A DNA stretch of 64,000 bases from Sclerodactyla briareus (GCA_026419785.1 JAODTK010005420.1:124001-188000), one strand, 5' to 3'. Positions 12,390 to 24,300 are shown, counted from the first letter of the stretch. Notes: generated from the letters alone by a model not told the origin. A program made the numbers and translations.

Positions 12390-13760
12390 CTTACTAACAA
12401 GAAGTGCATGCTACCACCCATTACTCAGGGAAAATGTTAACTGTTATTTCCCAATGACCCCCAGTATGTTGTTATCTCCTTTATCTATGTGTTTTGGTCC
12501 TTTTTAACAGCAACACACTGCTCATATTCATTGCATCGTCATTGGGTGATCTCGTCAATAATACGATCCTTTATCTTATCATGTTCACCGACGCCTGAAT
12601 AAACAATTAAACAGTATAGGTATTCATTATTTAAAAAAAAAATGTGGATCCGGTGAGAAACGTTGTGATAAAACGAAACTTTCAACAACAACGATTTTTC
12701 CATATGGGAATTGTCTCCATGAAGATCCACATATCGAATCTATTTAGTCTTCTTGACGCGTTGGCCGTAACATGAGGGAAACATCCACCGTCACCTGTAC
12801 ATGTGACACATAAAACACGAACTGGTCGACATGTAACAGGGATACCAGTGGAGCAGGCTGGGGAAGTTTTTAAGGATGGATCATCAAACCCAATAGGGAT
12901 AAGCTTGGTTTATTGGAATTATTCTTCAGCCAGCAAACTGCTCATGAAATTTTCAAATCACAATAACTCTTTCCAAAGAACGATCATACCGTCGAGAAAA
13001 ATCGTTGAAAAATTAAATGACCCCGGAATATTAACTTGCTTTGCATCTTTCTATGTAATCCAGATAAGTTCACTGTTTTCCCCCACTCTTTCTTTTCACA
13101 GGAAACCCAGTTTGATCATGTTGGATAGTAGTTGGCAACACATCCTTTTAAGTCTTGCGGCAATACTCGTAGCAACAATTTTGTAGTATAAATTTCGTGA
13201 GGATATTGGTCTCAATTTTGTATTTCCCTGGGTTTCTTCCATCCTTCGGTAATAAGGTTACAACTCCTCTACTCTGCTCTGATGACATTTATCCAAGTAA
13301 AAAGCCTGAATTGAGAGACATCATAACGAAATAATTCAATTCTGACCTACCAGGCAATCCTTCAGTGCCACGTACTTTCCTTTCCTGGGGTCCCTGTTTA
13401 CTATGGTTAGCCTGCCATTCTCCCTCAATTAGTATAACTTAACCTTTACAATACTCTTTTTTATGTTCGCCAAGGTACATTGAACATGGAGAGAATATTT
13501 GAATTCATTATCGTAAGAGGCATCATATATCATATGGTTTTCTTAAAGTGTTTCTCGTATTTTTTTTTATAGCCGAGGGTCTGTGATATCTCTTCTCTGT
13601 CATCGGGCACATGTTAATGGACTGCTTATCATAAGGCTTTCTTCTCCAGGTGGGAAAATATTGAGTATTCTTCTCGCCCTTTCCAACCCACCTTGCTATT
13701 GAACGACCATTATGCTCTCGATTTCCGAATCATAGATCTCATGAAGCTGCCGCTTTGCGT
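12390..13760 (-). pseudogene. Second L1-like LINE ORF2 fragment, same family
   Basis: On the minus strand this interval is collinear with the copy at 9.39-11.66 kb. Blocks include a GRNPGKYKIETNIL segment (13200-13250), KDVLPTTIQHDQTGF (13105-13150) and a matching downstream segment at 12540-12740. Nucleotide matches to the first copy include AAATATTG(A/G)GTATTC and GAGGGTCTG(T/C)(G/A)AT. Catalytic aspartate motifs are not clearly readable here. It is more damaged than the first copy. The 127-codon plus-strand ORF at 12803-13186 is antisense to it. Confidence 0.75.
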
Positions 13761-13781
13761 CTAGAATGTCCAGTTCAACAG

Positions 13782-13800
13782 GAGGGGGGGGGGGGGGGGT
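13782..13800. repeat. Poly-G run
   Basis: A run of about 17 G residues follows CAACAGGA. It is one of at least eight such tracts in the window. Confidence 0.85.
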
Positions 13801-15790
13801 CATCTTTAAAGCGGTGTTTCCAAGCAGCAATCGCTTTTGCGAAGCCATCTCCAACTCACGCTCTCGTCGCGGTTTCCTCTTAGAATAGAATATGGACTAG
13901 GAGCGGAAAGGGAGCTTGGGATACCCTCGTGGGGTCATCGAATTTTGTACCACCACAGCTAATTCGACAATTTTACGAATTTCAAAAATATATGTGTATT
14001 CCTTCAATAATGAACATTCAATTTTCAAATCCCAGCCAGCACCTCTCTTTTAGTTAGATTGCTCAATTTCGAATTCGATTCAGATGATCTGATTAGATAC
14101 AACTAGCATGAAACATCAATCAACATGTAATATGCAAATTTGATGTTTATAATGAGAAACTCTAGACACACACAAGGCCATTGCAATGACCACGTGAAAA
14201 TACGTTTATTTGAATTCATTCATTTTGAATATGCCAATCAATTTATTCAGCATACAATCAATGAGCCTCTCTCTCTCGCTCTAAAGTTAGTTCACCTGAT
14301 TCCTCCACAAAATTGTGGAAACACTCACTGCCATACCCGACTCAGGGCACTAGAAATGGTGAGATCGAGGCACACTTCATGTACCTTGCCCCCCCCCCCT
14401 CCCCCGCACAATGTTGAATACGACCAACAATGTTGAATACGACCAACAATGTTGAATACGACAGTGTTGGGGAATCAGAATCACAGTGGCGTGGGGGAGC
14501 GAGTCCTATATCCCTCACTTTAGGTATGAGCTGCAATCCCACGGATTTTTTCCCCAAGAAGTATGTTCGAGATCCAAGTTGAAATCACCACCACAATATT
14601 ACTCATGCAACAAATTCCGCAGACAGTTTCCCTGTGCGTACAACCAAAAAAAAAGTCGTTCTCCATTTGGGTGCGTAAACATTAACATGGGTGTCAATAA
14701 TCGCATAATTTCAATATCTATAATGACATAGCGACCTTGCTGTCTATCGATTCCTTCATTATTTTGAAACCCGGAGTGAGGTTAAGCAATACATCGCACC
14801 AGCACGTTTTAATGCACCACATGAAAAAAGGTGTTTCTTCCCCACTCATTACTCCAACAGGCGAATCTGTGCAATGAATTTCCTGCCTGAGAGAGATATA
14901 ATTTATGTACTAACCAAGTAAGAAGTTTTCTTCTTTTTAGTATCATTTAGACAGTCAGGTAGATTCTCCTATTCGAGGAATAAAATTATCTACTAGTTTA
15001 GGAGAATTTGAATTATTTTATTTTTACCCACAAGCGACGTTCACCCATATGGAAATATAGAAGACATTCAATTTCACCCCTCTTGAAAAGTCGTTTAGTC
15101 CGAGTCTTCATTTTCATTGGCATATCAGGACCCTTTTTGTCCTACTACAGAATTCGAGATATTTGAATGAGAATAGACTTTCTGGTGGTAGCTTTTTTTT
15201 TGTGAGTTGGTTTGTCACGTCGTTCCGAACAAGCAGTTGATTGTTTTTGATAGTTATCAATAATACAGAAATGTGCATGAACACATTTGAAATCCTCGTA
15301 TTTTATAAGAAAGACCGCTTAACAATTCTCCCAGTCAAAATGTATGCAACTATTGAGACGGCACTGCACCCAGTTCGAATGTGGAATTTGCGCACTCTAA
15401 CAGATGACTCTAGCTATACGGCCCAGCGCATGCCTATAAAAATGCCCATTCTACAGAATCAAGAGCTCTTACTAGATGCATTGTGGACTGACCCACTGTA
15501 CCACGGCAGGGATGGTCCTTACTTCCAACTACAAATAATATACCCTTGGGCTACTGTGGAACTAGGTTTTTGGCCCGCATGAGCACATTCAACATATTCC
15601 TCTTTTTTCATCGCCACGCGAAACAATGATGGTACCGAAAACTTTCCAAACATAACTAACAGGTACATCCTAGAATTATAAGTTAATCGTTTCGATAGAC
15701 ATGCCTAAAATATTTATAGGACTCATGTAGCCATGATTGCTTAGTTTTTTTCTTCTATATTTCTTGATGAAACAGGAAGAACTCTGCAGT
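13800..15790. other. No recognisable gene; one short tandem repeat inside
   Basis: ORFs up to 113 codons occur (15241-15582 plus, opening with TTG rather than ATG), but none shows a motif, a splice context or a conserved pattern I recognise. Confidence 0.35.
14409..14462. repeat. Three-unit, 19-bp tandem repeat
   Basis: CAATGTTGAATACGACCAA begins at 14409, 14428 and 14447; the third unit decays after CGACA. The copies are essentially identical, so the duplication is recent or is a minisatellite seed. Confidence 0.9.
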
Positions 15791-15798
15791 CATATGAG

Positions 15799-15873
15799 CT
15801 GTGTGTGTGCGTGCGTTGCGTGCGTGTGCGCGCGCGTGTGTGTGTGTGTGTGTGTAGCGTATGTGTGTGTGTA
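15799..15873. repeat. (GT)n/(GC)n compound microsatellite
   Basis: An alternating purine-pyrimidine stretch with GTGTGC, GCGCGC and GTGTGT blocks. Long alternating GT/GC favours left-handed (Z) DNA; that is inference from composition. Confidence 0.95.
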
Positions 15874-16080
15874 GGGGTGGGGTTTGTAAATGGAAACCGA
15901 GGTAACACATAGGGTTTTACACTTGTCAATCGAATACCACCGACGGCAAACGAGGAATAACTCGGTGGAATAGGGCTTGATGTCGCTCTCTGCCCCATTC
16001 CCCTCGCGGAAATGTGCTGTTGAATCAATTTGAGCAACTTCCTCGGTTATGCAGTAGTAAGTCCACCCGGCACGCTTACA

Positions 16081-16177
16081 CACGTGGGTAAGTTATTATA
16101 TTAATTGAACGTTACAGTACCTCGTGCTAACACACGTGTGTAAGTTATTATATTAATTGAACGTTACAGTACCTCGT
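16081..16177. repeat. 45-bp direct tandem duplication
   Basis: The 45-base segment 16081-16125 (beginning CACGTGGGTAAGTTATT) is repeated at 16133-16177 with a single G-to-T difference, separated by seven bases. Each copy starts at a CACGTG or near-CACGTG hexamer and ends ACCTCGT. Confidence 0.92.
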
Positions 16178-16342
16178 TTTTGCGGTAGCTTTTCAGGTGT
16201 AAGCATTATCTCGGTGACCATGTAAAGAGTATCTCTTGGCTTATTCGGAGGGATACGCATTGGTCTGGAAATTTTTAGTTACGTTTCCTCGTTTGTGGGT
16301 AGTAAAAAACACACCACCTCGTTTTCCAACTAACTACACTTG

Positions 16343-16343
<1 letters not shown>

Positions 16344-16379
<36 letters not shown>
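16344..16379. repeat. (TG)n microsatellite
   Basis: About 18 uninterrupted TG dinucleotides, followed by CTTGTTGTG. Confidence 0.95.
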
Positions 16380-16381
<2 letters not shown>

Positions 16382-16399
16382 TGTTGTGTTTTTCATGTG

Positions 16400-17670
16400 T
16401 GTGACGCCTGGCTAGTAACTGTAACTATGTGAAAAATTATCGGACTCACTGGCTAAATGACCCATGCGTATTCCAACTTAATGCATCCGATACGTCCTGG
16501 AAACAAGGGTCAACATAACAGAAGGTTTTCCGATCACGAGTGATTATTTCACACCACAATAGTTTTTACTTAGAGAGATTTACAGTATTATATGTTTCCA
16601 TAATAGTAAACATGAGCGTGATAAGTGTCATCGTTAGCCATTGTGTGTTTGGAGCGAGCGGCTTCTTCATTAAACGTTGTTCATGAAGTGTTGTTGAACA
16701 TATCTGGACAAATAGATTGAAAGAGTTTGATAGATGGTTGAAAGATTGATTGATAGATAGTAAATGTATATTGTTAATCTAAACTCAATTGGCCCAACAT
16801 GTTGGTATACTAGTGCTTGTAAAAATATTAAAGGATTCTCTTAATTTCAATCCATTTGCTGACGCGATTTCACTGTAGTAGTTGTACCAGGAGTACTAAA
16901 CACATAATGTACACAGACCGGACGGGGGGGACGGTCGTAAACCAACCATTTCCCTCCGATTACATGGTGGTTCCGGTATCAACATGCGATTTCTTTTTCA
17001 ACTTTCACCAGAAGTATTGTTAGATGTATGATCATACAAATTTCCCGTCCCAGTCACATTACAGTGTAGCTGATAACCCCAATCCTTCCCGAAAAGGGCA
17101 ATTGGCCAAAAGGTTATGGGCAGTAATTTGATATCGGATCGGAAGGTCCTGGAAGCAAAAACAGCTCAGCACGCGCAAAAATTACTTTCGATAGTGCTAC
17201 TATTCGACAACAGGGAATGTCTTTCACAGAGTCGCCAAAAGGCAAAGTAACGTGGATCAGAACCCATAGGGGCAAGAGGGCCCTTCCAAATGGGAGTAAC
17301 GAGACGACTGGGATGACAATTGATAAAAGTGGCTACCCCGAGTGAAGTGGGAGGTAGGTGGGGCCGCATGCGGTGGCTTCGTTTGAGAAGTCCTCCAGAA
17401 AAGAGACAAAGAAAGAAATGACACACCGGCTTGGGGAGCAGGGAGAAGAAGTTTGAGAACCGACAAAATGCGTTTGTATAGTGTTGGTTGATGGTGACTA
17501 ATGATCAGGGTGACATCGTATGTAGCTCATGTCTGGGACCAAACTGTCATCAGGGCGCGAATTAATAAAATCAACCAAGTGGGGCAAAAGCGAAACTGAA
17601 TTGGACTTCAAGGTTTCAAAGCTATCCGTGTTCATTGAGAGTTGAAATAGTAGGGGGTGCTTGTGTTCAT
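16400..17670. other. No recognisable gene
   Basis: Non-repetitive at the level I can read. Two overlapping minus-strand ORFs near 17166-17466 have no identifiable domain. Short GATA/GATT repeats lie near 16717-16760. Confidence 0.35.
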
Positions 17671-17679
17671 TTTCGGGAT

Positions 17680-17815
17680 AGGCTTGCCTAAATTGTTATT
17701 GCATTTTCGGGCTATTTCGAATACGCTGAATCCGAAAATCGAGGGTCCCATTTTTCTGACATGGTTTGGCGGCCATTTTGGACGTTCACACTGGCGCCAC
17801 CGCTTATGGAAAGTG
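17680..17815 (+). repeat. Left arm of a 5-kb-spaced inverted repeat
   Basis: Landmarks in order are GGCTTGCCTAAATTGTTATTG, GCTATTTCG, CGCTGAATC, CCCATTTTT, GGCGGCCATTTTGGAC and TTCA. The reverse complement of 22680-22825 has the same landmarks in the same order with a few indels. The pair therefore forms an imperfect inverted repeat of about 140 bp per arm. Confidence 0.75.
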
Positions 17816-17819
17816 ATCA

Positions 17820-18890
17820 TCAAACTCTCCCGCTTCATAGCAAATACAGAATGGTCTTTAGTGACTAACATAATGTCGTCGGTACAGTGAGATCTAACGG
17901 TAATATCAATATCACCCAGACGACATGGCGGCCATCTGGAATCTAAAATAGCCGCCGTTTGCGGAAAGTTAGCGAATCATCGTGACTCAAGTATGGGGAC
18001 AATTCTCTATTTTAATGCTTACCTTGGATATGGTGTTTGATCTTAGTACTTGGTAGAACTAATCAGGATGATCTCGGGGATCGGAGGATCATTCAAGGCA
18101 TAAGAGTAAATGTTAGCAATTACGAAATACTTGTTGAAAAGTATACAGCGGATGCGGGTCATGGAAGTATCGTACATAGTATTATTACAAGGTAAACCGT
18201 CAAATCGTCAATGGTATAGCAGAATAAAACAGATTTCATATTTTATCTACCTATTATTATTTTTATATTTGGCATATTCTACGTAGCTTAACTTATGTTT
18301 AGGAGATCTAACAGGGGAGAGGGGCATCGCTTTCAATTATACTATGGTCATTGCAAAACTGGAGAGCGGCCATTACCAGTTGCAGGAAAATGGCCGTCAT
18401 TGTCGAGAGAAAAACAATCCCACTCTTTCTATATATAACCGCATCATAACAACCCATTAGACAACCTAAGACATAAATGAAATAAGATTAGAGGACTAGA
18501 AATGTCCGTATTTAATCCATGCTTATGAAAGTGCCAACTGGAATTACCCTTCTGTTAGTAGGAACGATGACATGATTTTGGAGGATTCGTAACAAGAACC
18601 TAAATTCAACTTGCCGTCGTCAATACTGTACACCACTGCTGTGTCATATTCCCTACCCCCTAACCAGGGCGAAAACAAAAGTTGCCATGGAAACTAGACC
18701 CAGCCCTTCAGTTATATTCCCGTCGCCAGATGTAGCATTGCGCCAAGATTCTGGCGTTCGGGATTTGATCTTAGAATCTCTCCGGATTTGACATTTCCAC
18801 CTAAGTTCTGGAAGATTTTGGCGTGTGCTCTTTGACAGCTAACTCTTATGATGATAACGTTTCCTCGAAGAAGATGTCATTCAAACTTTT
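17820..18890. other. No gene; ATGGC-rich repeat-like spacer
   Basis: Further (A)TGGCGGCCAT and GGCCGTCATT words at about 17925, 17950, 18367 and 18390 suggest more decayed pieces of the family that forms the inverted-repeat arms. No coding motif seen. Confidence 0.35.
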
Positions 18891-18896
18891 TCTTTT

Positions 18897-21800
18897 CAGG
18901 AATGGCCCCGCAGGCCCTTGCTTTTCGTCTTAAACATGCGGGCTAGGCTCCAGCCCTAGGGGTACCGACCTAACCAGGCTTTGCCTTACCACACTGTGGG
19001 TTCGGGGATCTTCGCGTTGCAGGTACGACAAACCTGATTGGCCCTTGGCTTTAGGCCTTTTAGCTCTCGTTTCGAGTGATAGTACTCGCCTTTTGAGGGT
19101 TTATTCTCTTTGGGCTCTGTTCCCCTTAGGGGATAGACCCGGAGGCTCCTTTCTTTCCCGTTTTTTGAGCTTTGGCCCTCCGTTGCGTCGGCGTGACGCT
19201 AAACCGCGAAGAAGAAAATTAGTTATTTGTACTGGAGGGTTTCCTTTTATGAGTTTATTGTGTTTTCAGACGTTTGTGTTTTCAGACGTACGATGAAGTA
19301 AATGTTCAACATACCGTCCCCTCTATCTGGGACTTTCACGAACTCTGCCGAGGTACTGGGTAGTTCCCCCACGGCTCCGTGTGCCATTTGCGAAACCGTG
19401 GTTCATCGCTGGCGAGAGACTGCCAGTAGATCCAGCCCAGTTGGACTGCCAGTGCAGGGAAGGGGGTTGGAAGGCTCCCTTGTCTCGTCCATTGGTTCCG
19501 GCTTCACATCTTGGGGGAGGGGGGAGGAGAGGAAACAGGATCGTTGCTAGTGGTCGAACCGGACACGGACGGGCGTTCGGGCTCGACGAGCCAGGATTCC
19601 AGCCATGGAAAGAGACAGAGGTGTTTCGATAACCTAGGGGGGTCAAACGGGTTGTCGCAACCCGGTCCGCCTCGAGCACGGAGGGTGGCTGGGTGCGCCT
19701 GCCGCAGATGGGCAGACAGGCCTCAGCGGGTGAGCCCCGGGACTTGATCCAGGTCTGGATCTAACCGTTGTCAGTGCGGCGCTGGAGAAAGCTCGGATGA
19801 GGAAACCCCAGATCCCTACTTTTGGACCGTTCGCATCGGACCGGCGGTCATGGAACCCAACGAGTTGGCTGTTAGATAAACAGCCGGTAACGTTGGCAGG
19901 ATACGAGTGGCGAATTCGGAGTCATCCATATCGTCGAACCTTCAGGTGTTGCCATCTCCTGGGAGATACTACCTCCAGAAAGACGCCGGAATTTGGGGAC
20001 TAAGAACCGCCGAATTCCTACGTCCGAAGTCAACCCTCGCGGTCGGACAATCGGGGGGATCCAGCCTACTCTTAGCCAGAACCGTGGTCCCCTGAGCATT
20101 CTGCCGGGGAAAGTCGCACCGGTAGCCGCGGTGTTCCTGTCACTGGGTGCGGCAGCCTCAGTTGGCCGACCTACCGGCTTTCACAAAGGTCCGGATACCG
20201 GGACCAGTTAAAGGAACGGCAATCCGGGACCAGGGGGAAAATCAGCATAACCGGGAAACCGAGAGCACTCCGGACTCGTTGAGGAATTGTCCGGCTCGTG
20301 TCCCTACGGTTCCTCTGGGTCATCGTAGGTTCTGTCTGTCCAGTTTGGGGCGGTGCCAGGAGAAGATCCCGCAAGAAAGAAGCCTAGTCAGATTCAGCCA
20401 CGGCCAGTAGTGGCTACCGGGCGGATGTTCGCGGCAAGACGTTCGAGCTAGAGTTTGACTCAACCACAACATCTCCTCCCGTCCTGCGCGGGCAGGCGCT
20501 AGGTCGGGCAGGGGTCGAGCTAGGAGTGGGTACGACGCGGCTTCAGCTGTCGGGGGGCCAACAAGCTCGTTGGGGGAGCCCGGCGCCACCAGTTCCCCTC
20601 AGGACTCCCTGGCGCGACTGGAGGATGCCCGGGAGTAGTCTCCTGACTCGCCGTCGTGCGGTTGTTCCATCGGGGTGGGGGCAAGGCACATACAATAAGA
20701 TCGATCGGGGAGGTGTATTGTCAGGACAAATGTGGTAAAAGGATAGCATCCGCGACCGAGTCCGGGTCTTCCGAAGAGTACTTCAACCAGGAGAGAGCCG
20801 GGCTAACATAGCGGACTCCCACCAAGAGAACACCAGTCGGCCCTCCAGGAGTTTGTCGAATCAAACCCACCCGGTTGAATAGCCTTCGAACACGAGCTAC
20901 GACCGGCCTGCACCTCCGAAGTGGGACTCCAAGTGGAAGCTTACCTTAACACGGCTTACCGAGGCTCAGCGCTATTCTATCCAGTGTATGCTGATTGCCG
21001 CGGGAGCTATTAAGCCATCGCAGCTAGAAAATGCACCAGCACAAGGGATCAGGGCCGAGGACAAAAGAGGGGTAGGCAATTTGACAGTGGCTGTCCTTGT
21101 GTGATACTCCCACACCAACATTGAAGGTACCGCCGAAAAGACATTGCCTTACATTCCGTGTACTTGGTGATGGATTTGCAGCTGACAACCGGTGCAGTAT
21201 CCAGGTCGCCACCCTTGCTGGGCCTCGAATAGGTTTGATCCTCTGCTCGGCACGTAGATGCTAGAAAACAATTTATGTCAGCTCGTGTCTTTAACGTGGA
21301 CGAAGGAACTTTAACCACCTTTTGCTTCGCCCAAACTTACAGAAACAGGCTATTGATTGAAGGACCCGAACATTCTGACTTCAAAGGCCAGTTCAAGATA
21401 AGACCTCGTCGTCCCAATCGGCGTTTATCATCGATCGGTGACAAGGTAGGACTCATTTGCCTCTTCTTCCTCCTTATTGCGGAGAAAATTTGGTCGGATT
21501 TCCATGGAACTGATGGAGCGGGTATTTCTCAGTGAGGCCATCGGTGCCGTCCGCTCCCGCGTGGGTCAAGTAGCGCGACTAACGTTTGACCAGCAGGCTC
21601 GTGTCTCCGTTCGTACTGATCGGGAGCGCCGAGAAGAACCCGTCATTGAGGGCGGCCCCTGTGGGCGTCCAGTCCATGGAAGTCGGCCATCAGGAGATTC
21701 CCCTTCCAGACAAAAAAGACCTTTTCAGGGGGGGAGGAGTTTGGGGATGACTCCAGTAGGAAGTCAACAAGTTGAAGGCCCTGAAAAGGCTGGCCTCTGT

Positions 21801-22090
21801 GTCCGTCAGCCGTTCAACGGCGATCGTCTGCAAACAGCTCTCGTTCCTGTACGAAACAGATCTGTTGACTCATGATCCCCTATCGGGACAGAAATTCGTC
21901 CTGGTGGTTCCTACAATACTCCGGTTCCAGCCAGCAATGTGACCAACAGGATGACCCCGGCTACAGATTTCTGGACTCGGCTACAGGAGGTTCCGACAGT
22001 TTCTCCACGCCGCCCTTGCCAACGCGAGAAGGGGGGACGGAAGGGGGGCACTTACCCTTAGGTGTACATCTATAGGCTTGCGCTCTTCCG
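18897..22090 (+). mobile_element. GC-rich island with broken coding-like patches, possible retroelement
   Basis: GC content rises abruptly at about 18900 and falls at about 22090. The first 400 bases (T-rich, CCTTAGG/CTAGG words, little coding) look like a leader or terminal repeat. Plus-strand patches with plausible protein composition follow. One at 20700-20810 is SIGEVYCQDKCGKRIAS then SSEEYFNQERAG. One at 20895-21070 is rich in charged residues, with LTRLTEAQRYSIQCMLIAAG and IKPSQLE. Another at 21770-21900 reads LKRLASVSVSRSTAIV then SFLYETDLLTHDPLSG. They are separated by frameshifts. This pattern resembles a decayed Gag-like region, perhaps DIRS-type, but I see no reverse transcriptase, recombinase or matching terminal repeats. 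Another reading is a host CpG-rich exon region. Confidence 0.35.
19652..19668. other. Short perfect hairpin
   Basis: CGGGTTG-TCG-CAACCCG: a 7-bp perfect stem with a 3-base loop inside the GC-rich island. No assigned function. Confidence 0.4.
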
Positions 22091-22679
22091 GTAGAAGGGA
22101 GACTCCAATGTTTTGCCCAGGCAGATGATAAACCATATCAAATGTTGACTGCGCATTATATTCCTAGTAAGTTTGGTACTATAATATTAATTCCAGCTGC
22201 GATTCTGAATGTAAGGTCTCGAGTTCCAAAACTTATTATCCCGTGCAACGCTACTCGACTACCAGTTTTCTGATGGACTACTACAATTGAGTGGAATCAG
22301 AAGCTGCAGTGACTCGATTGATAAGTTGTGAAAATTATAACATTCGGCCAGATCGCCAAGATGGTGTACAAAGTGATTTCACTTGAGGGCGCCATGCCCG
22401 TTCTGATCTACCCAAAGTAGTCCAACTCCACCAAGGAACACAATCGACTATTTACGATACGGAAAACAGAGCACTCGGCAAATGTGTGCATGGAAGGGAA
22501 AGCTACGGAAGCTCGGATCAGCTTTTTTCGTCAGCCATTTGCCGACGAAAAAGCGCCATTTGAAATCCCGACGGCCCCGCCTTGGAGTTTGTTGATGGTC
22601 GGTACCATTGGATCCAGTGTTATCAACAACTGATGTTACCAGAACATTCTGTCCACAGGTGGTATATTAATAAGGTTAT

Positions 22680-22825
22680 GACCATTTTTTCGAAAAATGG
22701 CGACCATTTTGAAAGTCCAAAAATGGCCGCCATAACTACTTCCAAAAAAATGGAAACCTCTCATTTTTAGATTCAGCATATCCGAAATAGCAATAATACA
22801 ATCAAATCAATTTAGGCCAAGCCAA
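22680..22825 (-). repeat. Right arm of the 5-kb-spaced inverted repeat
   Basis: Inverted relative to 17680-17815. It contains GGCGACCATTTTGAAAGTCC, ATGGCCGCCAT, TTAGATTCAGCATATCCGAA and AATTTAGGCCAAGCC. It directly abuts the downstream end of the non-LTR reverse transcriptase fragment that lies to its right on the minus strand. Confidence 0.75.
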
Positions 22826-24300
22826 TCTCAGATCGCCAATTTTTGGACCCAGGTACCCCCACTAATAGTTCAAGAAAAGCCCTAAGTCTTCCTATCATCT
22901 CCTCACTCATTTCCGCCTCACTACGCGCACACATGTCAACATCGTCAACATATCCTTGACAGGGGTTAAGAATTAGGTTCGGTGTATGGGGGGAGAAGCA
23001 ACCCACGTACCAGGCATCAAGCCCAGGATGAAAGCAGCCTTGAATTATACCTTATGGCGCACAGCTGGCTCAGTTAAGCCTCCGAAGTGACCAGTTGAAA
23101 TTCAGTACCAGTGATATAGTCCTTGGCACCTCAAAGACCTGATGGGATACACATCTTTTCATAGAATGTATCATTACCCTATGAATCTAAGGATCCGAAA
23201 AGCATCCTTAATAATCAATGGACGACGAAAATTTGCAGACTCGTGTCGGGTTAGCTAGGTATGACTTCAAACAGAAGACATGTTCCTGTAACCCATACGG
23301 GGAAGGGGGGAACCCTTCTGTTTAACTTGACAACCTCTTAGTATTACAATCCACGGGGGTAGCACGCGATTGAATCACTTTCATTTACACTTGGTATGGA
23401 CGATTATATAGTAGAGAAAATGTGTCGCCAATGTCTGGGACTGAGGTCACCGCCCATTTGGGGATTGTACTTACAAGGCTAGTTTCAATCTGGGGGCCGG
23501 ACTCCACACGATTATCCAACCACACATTGAAAATCTTTGTCATTATCTCAACCAAACTCCGTATTTCTCTTAAGAGTGATGTATTCCACCCCGTCGAACC
23601 CCGGGGCAGTTTCATTTTGCAAACTGTTCTCACAGCATGCCAAAAATTCAAACATAGGTGAATAAGTCAGGTTCGTGGGAGGTCAGAGGGTCCATAGTTA
23701 ACTCGGAGGACCATGTGGCGAGCCCACGGATTGGTCAGCAAAAGCACACGTTGAATTGATCATACATTACCTGTATAGTGTGTCCCTGTCGATAGTGCAC
23801 GCCTTGGTAGGCTCGATCACTCGAATCCTCTTCAACAATGTCGTAGCTTTAGCCTGATTCGCCCTCCACAAATAGGTCAGCTTCTCCTTTGTAATCTGTT
23901 CCGGTAAGTCACCTCCATAAACCCGGACGTGTCCGTGTCTTTTCAAAAGGGCAGGGTCTGATCGTCTTACCCAAAATATTCGATAGCCAAGTTAATGTAA
24001 CCCGACAAAGCTTGCCTTATCACATAAAACACATTGTTCAATTCCGGCACTTCAATAAAGAATTTCTTTAGGATCCTTCTCGTGAACTTCAATTCGGCAA
24101 GACTGTCGGGATAATGAAAGTTCGGTTGTCTATAAAAAAGTGGGATGGTAATTGTTGAGGTAACCGGGCCATTTTTAGCATCAGCATGTTATGGGAGATT
24201 TGAATTTGTATGGGTTTGGTTGATATAGCCTTTCTGAACGAACACTCGTAATCCACAAATGCATTCCATTCGTCTTCGTTTAGCGTCACTACGTTCGGTC
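22812..24300 (-). pseudogene. Non-LTR retrotransposon reverse transcriptase, YVDD type, frameshifted
   Basis: On the minus strand the blocks run in reverse-transcriptase order. 24289-24090 is an open segment of unknown role (LNEDEWNAFVDYECSFRKA). It is followed by KFTRRILKKFF near 24070 and by KRHGHVRVYGGDLPE and KLTYLWRANQAKATTLLKR near 23850-23930. The template-binding motif TAPGFDGVEYITLK lies near 23590. SLVSTIPK and GDLSPRHWR are near 23450, and the catalytic IIKDAF block near 23210. The polymerase signature YVDDVDMCARSEAEM is at about 22915-22960. YVDD in place of the usual YADD still keeps both aspartates. The frame changes at least five times, so the copy is dead or mis-assembled. It is unlike the L1-type copies at 9-14 kb; I cannot name the clade. 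Confidence 0.8.

Noticed and set aside
12803-13186. 127-codon plus-strand ORF as a gene
   Set aside because: Antisense to the second L1-like copy; no motif of its own.
15241-15582. 113-codon plus ORF as a gene
   Set aside because: Opens with TTG, no recognisable motif, no splice signals noted, no conserved partner in the window.
15741-16083. Thr/His-rich minus-strand ORFs
   Set aside because: Created by the GT/GC microsatellite.
19323-19679. 118-codon minus-strand ORF in the GC-rich island
   Set aside because: Long ORFs are expected by chance at high GC, and plus-strand frames overlap it; no motif on the minus strand.
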